A stretch of DNA of 8,853 nt, from positions 1-8,853 of the forward strand of contig CALFMX010000272.1 of assembly GCA_937902565.1 (NCBI GenBank), in the 5' to 3' direction. The position numbers and the translations under genes were made by a program. Origin of the DNA: an uncultured Spirochaetales bacterium (GTDB lineage Bacteria > Spirochaetota > Spirochaetia > Sphaerochaetales > Sphaerochaetaceae). This document shows positions 1-4,602 of this stretch, one piece after another (position 1 is the stretch's first letter; each line of letters begins with the position of its first letter). The notes below the pieces were generated by a model. It searched no databases. It was given only the letters and a program-made list of their open reading frames with translations, and was not told the DNA's origin.

Positions 1-6
1 GAACAG

Positions 7-753
7 TTAGAAATGCAGCGCTTCGAATTTCTCGCGGGTCGTAGTCAGGTTGACGAGCGTCAGGGCAACGGCGAGGTCGGTCTGTCCATTCTGCAAGGCT
101 TCGACGAGGTAGCGATACTCATTGACCTTCTTTCGCTGTTCGGCATAGGTCTCGCTGAGACGATCGAGTGCATCGTAGAGCTGCGGTGCGAGGTTTTCGT
201 AGATCGAGGAGAGGATGATGTTGTCATTGCTCTTGATGAGGATGGCGTGGAAGTCATACTCGTTCTCCTTGAACTCCTGCATCACAAGGGGGTCCTTGCT
301 GTGTTCGAGTTCGGGGAGGAGGGTCTCCATCTTCTTGCACGCCTGGTCGAGGGAGCGTACGATCATCTTGCGGTCTGGATCACGGCTGAGCTCCCTGGAG
401 GCACTCACCTCGATAGTGGTGCGCACCTGCATCAGATCAGTGATGAGCTTCTTGTCGGGGATCTGCTTGTTGGTCATCGAGGAGGCGAGGGAGCTGACGA
501 ACTGGTCGAGGCTGTTGCTGAGCACGACCGCGCGCTTGCCCTGGCTGACCTCGATCAGGCCCTTGGCCTCGAGGTTTTTGAATGCCTCCCGGATACTGCG
601 GCTCGACGCCTCGAACCGGTCGGCAAGTTCATGTTGGCTGGGGAGGTTCTCCCCTGCCTTGTATTTCTCGTTCAAGATATCCCGCTCGAGTTCCGCGGCG
701 ATAATCGATGATTTGGTGGCCGAGCCTCTGCGATATCCTTCTGGTTTGTTCAT
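7..753 (-). CDS. GntR-family (FadR/FCD subfamily) transcriptional regulator
   Basis: A 248-residue cytoplasmic DNA-binding regulator. Residues about 15-80 form the GntR winged helix-turn-helix: the stretch with LPSQHELADRF, then SSRSIREAFKNLEAKGLI, then the wing at IEVSQGKRAVV. Residues about 104-230 look like the all-helical FCD effector domain (R112 and E115, then EYDFHAIL around H169 and a SNDN turn). FCD proteins usually carry an Asp and three His that hold a metal. Here the Asp place is E165, H169 is kept, and two expected His places read Y213 and N235, so metal binding is doubtful, as in E. coli FadR. Effectors in this family are usually small organic or fatty acids; none can be named here. 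The ATG at 753 is preceded by AAGGAG with a long 13-nt gap; another ATG directly after that SD is out of frame. It may control its own promoter or the secreted-protein genes beyond the shared upstream region; this is inference. Confidence 0.9.
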   Translation of the reverse strand: MNKPEGYRRGSATKSSIIAAELERDILNEKYKAGENLPSQHELADRFEASSRSIREAFKNLEAKGLIEVSQGKRAVVLSNSLDQFVSSLASSMTNKQIPDKKLITDLMQVRTTIEVSASRELSRDPDRKMIVRSLDQACKKMETLLPELEHSKDPLVMQEFKENEYDFHAILIKSNDNIILSSIYENLAPQLYDALDRLSETYAEQRKKVNEYRYLVEALQNGQTDLAVALTLVNLTTTREKFEALHF

Positions 754-773
754 GGGTGGTGTTCATCTCCTTA

Positions 774-813
774 TATACACCCTTTGTATACGCCATTTTC
801 GGCAGAAAAGCAA
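774..813 (-). promoter_or_regulatory. Predicted promoter and operator of the GntR-family regulator
   Basis: Reading the minus strand, TTGCTT (808-813) and TATACA (785-790) stand 17 bp apart and fit a sigma-70 type promoter reasonably, giving a start near 778. The inverted repeat TATAC-N7-GTATA (774-778 and 786-790) overlies the -10 box and the start site. That is a usual position for an autorepressor operator. The boxes were matched by eye; regulator binding is inferred. Confidence 0.4.
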
Positions 814-993
814 TCATATAACACAAAAAATGTCATAAGTATGTTGGAAGTTAGGATAATGGCAGATTACTGCTAAGTATCAGTAAAGCAAAACGATATG
901 CTGTCATGATTGCTGGATGATATGAAAACCCGTTGACGATTATCCAAAGCTTTGCTCTTCTTTTGGTTTGAGTGTGTCAACATATGGAAAAAA

Positions 994-1005
994 CACAATA
1001 TTGTG
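994..1005. promoter_or_regulatory. Perfect 12-bp palindrome, candidate operator
   Basis: CACAATATTGTG is a perfect palindrome in the AT-rich region, about 106 bp upstream of the -35 box at 1111. It is short enough to arise by chance in AT-rich DNA, but its length and place suit a homodimeric regulator. No specific protein can be assigned. Confidence 0.3.
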
Positions 1006-1110
1006 CTAGATGACATAAGTGTAAAGACATTTAATTATATAGACATGAAACAAATATCAAATATTATACAAAATTGCAAAGAGAACACTCCTGAAATATA
1101 TCTATTCGTA

Positions 1111-1140
1111 TTGACATATGTTTGAGATGAATAGTATATT
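1111..1140 (+). promoter_or_regulatory. Predicted sigma-70 promoter of the first secreted-protein gene
   Basis: A consensus -35 box TTGACA (1111-1116) is followed after 18 bp by TATATT (1135-1140), five of six matches to the -10 consensus. The start would be near 1147, giving a leader of about 50 nt. A/T tracts lie just upstream and could act as an UP element. The -35 context TTGACATA is repeated in front of the second secreted-protein gene. Confidence 0.55.
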
Positions 1141-1142
1141 TC

Positions 1143-1178
1143 AAGCGGAAGTAAGACTGGAGAAGGACTTGCACGCTT
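1143..1178 (+). other. Possible bulged hairpin in the leader of the first secreted-protein gene
   Basis: AAGCG (1143-1147) can pair with CGCTT (1174-1178), and inside it AAGT (1149-1152) with ACTT (1167-1170). This leaves a small internal loop and a 14-nt apical loop. It lies just before the AGGAGG ribosome site at 1183-1188. Only nine pairs are involved, so it may be chance. Confidence 0.25.
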
Positions 1179-1199
1179 TTCTAGGAGGAACAGAACTTC

Positions 1200-1727
1200 A
1201 TGAAACGATATGTGTCGATAATTATACTCCTTGCTATGGCGCTGAGCCTCGGATCAGCGCCAAACCAGGTCACGATTCATCTCACCACCAGTGTCCCCGA
1301 GGTCCTTATCCACGGGTTCCTGAAGGATGGTGACACGACTCAGATCTACGCGTCGACGAGCGAGAGTGACGCCTTCAATCCCAACGGGGTGCAGCTCACC
1401 TATGCAGTGAAGACCAATACCGCGATCCCGATGACCGTCTATGCAACGGTCGCCCCCTTCACCCGGTCAGATTCCGGAGATCCTGGCGAAGTGGGTATTT
1501 CAGATATCATCGTCAAGGATGCTAACGGAGCAGAGTCCAATTCTGCATTTGATCAGCTCGAAGGCAACAAGAGAGAGTATCAGTTGGCGTCATTTACCCC
1601 CAACAAGGGTGGGATGGCGGTCTATGCCTACACGCTGACGGTCATTGCCAACCAAGATGATGTGGAAAATGCGCCATCCGGGAACTATTCAACCACTGTC
1701 TCGATCGGGATCACGACTGGAAACTGA
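1200..1727 (+). CDS. Secreted beta-rich protein of unknown function (first of three)
   Basis: A 175-residue protein with a clear Sec signal peptide: MKR followed by a hydrophobic core to about residue 18 and a small-residue end at GSA20. The cleavage point is uncertain because Pro follows. The mature part has no cysteine and alternates hydrophobic and polar residues as in a beta-sandwich. It contains HGF at 38-40 followed closely by GD. Near the C-terminus it has SGNYSTTVSIGI, a G-x-Y strand resembling the end of fimbrial and spore-coat-U type subunits. No usher or chaperone gene is visible, so a fimbrial role is only a hypothesis. The start at 1200 is supported by AGGAGG at 1183-1188 (11-nt gap) and by the signal peptide beginning at once. 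The HGF/GD motif and the C-terminal strand are shared with the next gene, so the two are probably distant paralogues. It has its own promoter and terminator. Confidence 0.8.
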   Translation: MKRYVSIIILLAMALSLGSAPNQVTIHLTTSVPEVLIHGFLKDGDTTQIYASTSESDAFNPNGVQLTYAVKTNTAIPMTVYATVAPFTRSDSGDPGEVGISDIIVKDANGAESNSAFDQLEGNKREYQLASFTPNKGGMAVYAYTLTVIANQDDVENAPSGNYSTTVSIGITTGN

Positions 1728-1756
1728 TCAAGTAGCCGTCATTGCTATGTCATATG

Positions 1757-1786
1757 GATACATCAAATCTGGTGTATCTTTTCTTT
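1757..1786 (+). terminator. Intrinsic terminator after the first secreted-protein gene
   Basis: A 9-bp stem, GATACATCA with TGGTGTATC (one G-U pair) around the loop AATC, is followed by TTTTCTTT. It lies 30 bp after the stop codon and should stop most transcription before the second gene. Confidence 0.7.
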
Positions 1787-1937
1787 ATTACACACCAAAA
1801 GAGTCGAAATTCTACAATTATCAACATCTTACAAACATCTGATATAAGTCAAAAAGTATATAAAATCATATAATATAATAAATAATAGTAATTTGAAGAA
1901 AAATCAGAAAGAAATAATAAAATCTAAACCTTTAATA

Positions 1938-1966
1938 TTGACATAAGTCCGATTCGCCTGTATCCT
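1938..1966 (+). promoter_or_regulatory. Predicted sigma-70 promoter of the second secreted-protein gene
   Basis: TTGACA (1938-1943), a 17-bp spacer and TATCCT (1961-1966) form a good promoter, with a start near 1973 and a leader of about 50 nt. About 130 bp of very AT-rich sequence with A-tracts precedes it and could be an UP element or a binding platform. The -35 context TTGACATA matches the promoter at 1111. Confidence 0.55.
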
Positions 1967-2023
1967 GTCATTGATATGAGGGAACGTGTCCACAATTAAA
2001 AGACCTTCCCAAGGAGAATTATT

Positions 2024-2554
2024 ATGAATAAGAAATTGATTGTTCTTGCACTGGTTCTGCTGATTGCTGTGGGTGGGTTGTTTGCTGGTGATGGCCTTCC
2101 GGGTGCAGGCTTAACGGCTAACGATGGCTCTGCTGTAACAGCTACTTTGAAAGGTGTTATTGGATCCTCGTTCCGGCATGGCTTTAAGACTGGTGACGGA
2201 TTGTATCAACCTACAGCTAACAACGATGGTCAGGATGCGTTTACCACTCCACCGCAGCTGATTTATGGGTATGAAGCGAAGAATGGTGTTGGATTCACAT
2301 CTGTAATGACAGTGAGTGGTTTTAAGAACGGCTCGAATGTAGTAGACATTGCTAGTGTAACCATCACTGTAGGTGATGTAGATACTGTGAAAAACACTAT
2401 AACTGATAGTACAGAGATTCCTGTTTTAACGTATACTCCTAGTAACAGTTTGGTTGCGGCTGAAGCTACTATAAAAGTCACGCCAGGATCAACTGAAGGC
2501 AAAGATGTCGGTACGTATGAATCTGAGTTGTCAATTAGCATTGTAACAGAGTAA
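2024..2554 (+). CDS. Secreted beta-rich protein of unknown function (second of three)
   Basis: A 176-residue protein with a textbook signal peptide (MNKK, hydrophobic core, probable cleavage after LFA at residue 21). The mature part is rich in Gly, Thr, Val and Ser, has no cysteine, and looks like beta-strands and turns. HGF at 52-54 followed by TGDG matches the same motif in the preceding gene, and the C-terminus DVGTYESELSISI repeats the G-x-Y strand pattern. AAGGAG at 2011-2016 with a 7-nt gap makes this the strongest ribosome site of the three, suggesting high output. Its codons end in A or T more often than those of its neighbours, which may mean separate ancestry or selection for high expression. 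It has its own promoter and a strong terminator. A surface or periplasmic structural role is plausible, but no known family is recognised with certainty. Confidence 0.8.
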   Translation: MNKKLIVLALVLLIAVGGLFAGDGLPGAGLTANDGSAVTATLKGVIGSSFRHGFKTGDGLYQPTANNDGQDAFTTPPQLIYGYEAKNGVGFTSVMTVSGFKNGSNVVDIASVTITVGDVDTVKNTITDSTEIPVLTYTPSNSLVAAEATIKVTPGSTEGKDVGTYESELSISIVTE

Positions 2555-2584
2555 TTGCTCTAGGCATTGTGTTATTGAAAGTCC

Positions 2585-2616
2585 AGCTGTGCAGGTAACT
2601 GCACAGCTTTGTTTTT
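2585..2616 (+). terminator. Strong intrinsic terminator after the second secreted-protein gene
   Basis: A perfect 10-bp stem, AGCTGTGCAG with CTGCACAGCT around the loop GTAA, is followed by TTGTTTTT. It lies 30 bp after the stop codon. Confidence 0.85.
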
Positions 2617-2636
2617 CACTTTCGATTTGCTATACT
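2609..2636 (+). promoter_or_regulatory. Predicted extended -10 promoter of the third secreted-protein gene
   Basis: TATACT (2631-2636) preceded by TGC (2628-2630) makes an extended -10 box, which can work with the poor -35 (TTGTTT, 2609-2614) that overlaps the preceding terminator tail. The predicted start is near 2643, leaving a leader of about 23 nt. Confidence 0.5.
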
Positions 2637-2665
2637 GATGCAAGAATAGTTTGGAGTTGAACAGG

Positions 2666-3205
2666 ATGCGCCGTACCATTGTAGTCACATTCTTAATTAC
2701 TCTGCTGTGTGCCCCCCTCTTTGCGAGCTCTCCTCTCCCTAAATCTGGGATGGAGCCAATCACGGTGCGGATGGTCGGGGTTATCCAGCCACGTGATGTG
2801 GAGATCGTCATCACCGATGAGGCTGGGGCCGAGTTGACTTCAGGGGAAGGATTACTGGTGTTTGATTTCCCCGCGCTTGAGCAGTGGGATGTTACCCAAT
2901 CCCTGAGGTTCAGCTACTCCAGCCATCTGGCCAGCAACAAGAGGGGGTATCTCTCCTTCCAGTTCGATGAGGTCAGTAGTGATGACAACGATTCACTGAG
3001 AGTATCATTAGAGCTCAAGAGTGACGACCGATATAACACACGTGTAGAGAACGGCAATACCTTCAATACCCTATTTGTGGCTGGGTACCAAGACACAACT
3101 CCGATGGGGACGTTGACGGTCCGGATTCAGAAGAACATCAATGATATTTACACGGCAGGACTATATAGCGGGGTTATTTCCATGACCTATACCGAGGAGA
3201 GTTGA
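2666..3205 (+). CDS. Secreted beta-rich protein of unknown function (third of three)
   Basis: A 179-residue protein. The ATG at 2666 is chosen because GGAG (2653-2656) sits 9 nt before it and the signal peptide MRRTIVVTFLITLLC follows at once. A TTG five codons upstream would overlap that ribosome site. Cleavage is probably after LFA. The single Cys lies in the signal peptide within ITLLCA, which is not a canonical lipobox, though spirochaete lipoboxes can be relaxed. After the signal come SPLP and an ITVRMVGVIQP strand that lines up with VTATLKGVIG of the second gene. The C-terminus TAGLYSGVISMTY keeps the G-x-Y strand pattern. Overall identity to the other two looks low, so common descent is inferred from architecture, size and position. 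Function is unknown; a secreted or outer-surface beta-sandwich is the best description. Confidence 0.78.
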   Translation: MRRTIVVTFLITLLCAPLFASSPLPKSGMEPITVRMVGVIQPRDVEIVITDEAGAELTSGEGLLVFDFPALEQWDVTQSLRFSYSSHLASNKRGYLSFQFDEVSSDDNDSLRVSLELKSDDRYNTRVENGNTFNTLFVAGYQDTTPMGTLTVRIQKNINDIYTAGLYSGVISMTYTEES

Positions 3206-3234
3206 AAACATTCCATAATCTGCGTCGATTTTGT

Positions 3235-3263
3235 TTTACAGGGGCGACAAAGCATGCAATAAT
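3235..3263 (+). promoter_or_regulatory. Strong predicted promoter with no protein gene downstream
   Basis: TTTACA (3235-3240, five of six), a 17-bp spacer and AATAAT (3258-3263, five of six), preceded by TGC as an extended -10. It is among the best promoter matches in the window. The next plus-strand gene is more than 1.3 kb away and a terminator lies 90 bp downstream, so it appears to serve a short RNA. Confidence 0.5.
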
Positions 3264-3269
3264 CATATG

Positions 3270-3382
3270 TGTCGTTGCTCTGGTCCACCACGATTGTTCC
3301 AGCGGGTGGACGCGTATCTTGGGAGAGGAGTCCCAAGGTTCTCTAGGAGGTTACCGCTACTCGGTTTCGAGTAGCGGTTTTT
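3270..3382 (+). ncRNA. Candidate small RNA of about 110 nt
   Basis: The interval between a strong promoter match (3235-3263) and a strong terminator holds no believable reading frame but three consecutive hairpins. These are GTCCACC/GGTGGAC (3283-3289 with 3305-3311), CTTGGGA/TCCCAAG (3318-3324 with 3331-3337), and the terminator stem (3353-3378). Between the second and third, TCTAGGAGG (3342-3350) looks unpaired. It equals the ribosome-site sequence of the first secreted-protein gene over nine bases. The bacterial SRP RNA tip motif and other signatures I know are absent, so this is not assigned to a known RNA family. It could instead be the structured 3' end of the preceding mRNA. Confidence 0.4.
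3353..3382 (+). terminator. Strong intrinsic terminator
   Basis: A perfect 11-bp stem, ACCGCTACTCG with CGAGTAGCGGT around the loop GTTT, runs into TTTTT. On the plus strand it ends the candidate small RNA and any read-through from the third secreted-protein gene. Its tail touches the last codon of the convergent ROK regulator gene. On the minus strand the U-tail is missing, so it is not clearly bidirectional. Confidence 0.85.
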
Positions 3383-4499
3383 AGTACTCCTGGAGTGTCT
3401 TCAGGATTGATGAGCGGAAGATCCAGTGGTCGAGCGCTACGGCGATCGAACCCAGGTTTGATGACTGCTCCTTGAGGGCAGACTGGACAATCGGGGTTGA
3501 TGAGAGCTCATGGTGGGCGTGTCGGGCAAAGATCTCCCTGATGAGGCCCAGGTATGGCTCTCCGATATTGGAGATGCCGCCACCGAGGATGATCTTCTCG
3601 GCTCCGGTAATCGATGCGGCCCAGATGAGGGCGGTCCCCATTGCCTTGCACGCTTCCACGAGGTGGGGGTTGGTACCGCCCAGGCTGGCAAGCTGCTTGG
3701 CTGACATCCCCTCTCCCTTCTCCTTGAGTGCCCACCCTGAGGCGATGGTCTCGAGGCACCCGATCCCTCCACACTGGCAGAGCCCAGTCGAGGCGATGGG
3801 CAGGTGGCCGAACTTGCTGCGCTGTGATGTGACGGTAGCGTTGTTGACCCAGGCGGCGTTGATATGATGGGCCCAGTTGATGTAGAGCAGCGTCTCGCTC
3901 TTCTCCCCCCCGAAGGTGCGTTCGGCGCTGACCATCGCCTCGACATTGTGGACGAGGATCGTGGGTACCTTGGTGTGGACCTCGATGGCCTGGGCGAGGG
4001 GAATATCCCGCCACCCCCAATTCTCGTGCTTTGTGATGCTCCGGCGGTCAGCCGAGACGGTGGCGGCGGTGGCCACCACGATACCGCTGAGGGTGGTCGA
4101 GGCGGCAAACTTCATGCAGCTCTTGATGACCTTCTCCCCCCACTCCTTGGCATCGGGCTGGGGTGGGGTGGGCAGGCGTTCGTAGCGCAAGATCGTCCCC
4201 TTGAGGTCGGAGAGCAGGAAGCTGGTGGTAAAGGAGCCGAGCTCGACACCAAGGACAACGTGGCCATCGCTCTTGAGCGAGATGGCGGTGGGGCGTCGGC
4301 CACTGGAGGTCTGGACCTTTCCCCCCTCCTCGGCAAACCCCTCCTCGATGAGGGTGGCGACGATTTCACTTGTCGAGGGCTTGTTCAGGTTGAGGCTTCG
4401 GGAGATGTCTGCCCTGCTCATCGTCCCCTCTTGGCGCAACAGATTCAGCACACGGAGGCGGTTGACGGTACGGGCGGTGGCGGGGTCACTGAATTTCAT
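3381..4499 (-). CDS. ROK-family transcriptional regulator (NagC/XylR/Mlc type)
   Basis: A 372-residue cytoplasmic regulator. Residues about 10-75 are the N-terminal winged helix (VNRLRVLNLLRQEGTMSRADISRSLNLNKPSTSEIV, then a GRRP wing). From about 80 follows the ROK fold. The ROK zinc motif is intact (CQCGGIGC with C241, C243 and C248, plus H232 in GHLPI). The phosphate motif is altered to VELGSFTTS, and the catalytic Asp expected after N185 is V186, so sugar kinase activity is very unlikely. Proteins of this kind repress sugar-uptake or catabolic operons and respond to a sugar or sugar phosphate; the sugar cannot be told. The frame is open 41 codons further upstream, but those codons look non-coding. 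The ATG at 4499 begins where homology starts and has no SD; the predicted transcript begins at this ATG. The gene is divergent from htpG. Confidence 0.92.
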   Translation of the reverse strand: MKFSDPATARTVNRLRVLNLLRQEGTMSRADISRSLNLNKPSTSEIVATLIEEGFAEEGGKVQTSSGRRPTAISLKSDGHVVLGVELGSFTTSFLLSDLKGTILRYERLPTPPQPDAKEWGEKVIKSCMKFAASTTLSGIVVATAATVSADRRSITKHENWGWRDIPLAQAIEVHTKVPTILVHNVEAMVSAERTFGGEKSETLLYINWAHHINAAWVNNATVTSQRSKFGHLPIASTGLCQCGGIGCLETIASGWALKEKGEGMSAKQLASLGGTNPHLVEACKAMGTALIWAASITGAEKIILGGGISNIGEPYLGLIREIFARHAHHELSSTPIVQSALKEQSSNLGSIAVALDHWIFRSSILKTLQEY

Positions 4500-4505
4500 G
4501 GGTTG

Positions 4506-4534
4506 AGCATAGCCTGTTACGCTTCTTTTGTTAA
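4506..4534 (-). promoter_or_regulatory. Predicted promoter of the ROK regulator, possibly leaderless
   Basis: On the minus strand TTAACA (4529-4534, five of six) and TATGCT (4506-4511, four of six) are 17 bp apart. The seventh base after the -10 box is the A of the regulator's ATG at 4499. This agrees with the lack of any SD sequence before that ATG. Matched by eye. Confidence 0.45.
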
Positions 4535-4541
4535 GGAACAA

Positions 4542-4570
4542 TTGCCGCTTGTAGTAAAAATCACTATGTT
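4542..4570 (+). promoter_or_regulatory. Predicted promoter of htpG
   Basis: TTGCCG (4542-4547), a 17-bp spacer and TATGTT (4565-4570) give a moderate sigma-70 type promoter with a start near 4577 and a leader of about 26 nt. It stands back to back with the ROK regulator promoter, the -35 boxes being 7 bp apart. No CIRCE inverted repeat or sigma-32-like box was seen, so heat control is not evident here. Confidence 0.4.
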
Positions 4571-4602
4571 TGCTCATATCCCTTTGGAGGTATGCATTCA
4601 AT

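Larger units (their letters stand above)
754..1199. other. AT-rich intergenic regulatory region between the regulator and the first secreted-protein gene
   Basis: No convincing gene lies in these 446 bp. An open frame starting at 1118 overlaps the first secreted-protein gene in another frame and is not credible. The region holds the regulator promoter on the minus side, a perfect 12-bp palindrome at 994-1005, A/T tracts between about 1020 and 1110, and a TTGACA/TATATT promoter at 1111-1140. The word TGACATAAGT (1011-1020) recurs at 1939-1948 in front of the second secreted-protein gene, and TGTCATAAGT occurs at 831-840. The two divergent genes could be co-regulated from here; this is inference. 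Confidence 0.6.

Noticed and set aside
13..711. A 232-codon plus-strand open frame at the window start
   Set aside because: It is the antisense shadow of the GntR-family regulator, whose domains are clear on the minus strand.
1118..1333. A 71-codon frame before and overlapping the first secreted-protein gene
   Set aside because: It has no SD, overlaps the predicted promoter, and enters the secreted-protein gene in another frame.
3202..3384. A 60-codon frame starting with TTG at the stop of the third secreted-protein gene
   Set aside because: It has no ribosome site of its own, runs through the strong terminator, and covers the hairpins of the candidate small RNA.
4535..4602. A CIRCE or sigma-32 heat-shock element before htpG
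   Set aside because: I looked for the CIRCE inverted repeat and for a sigma-32-like -35/-10 pair and saw neither.
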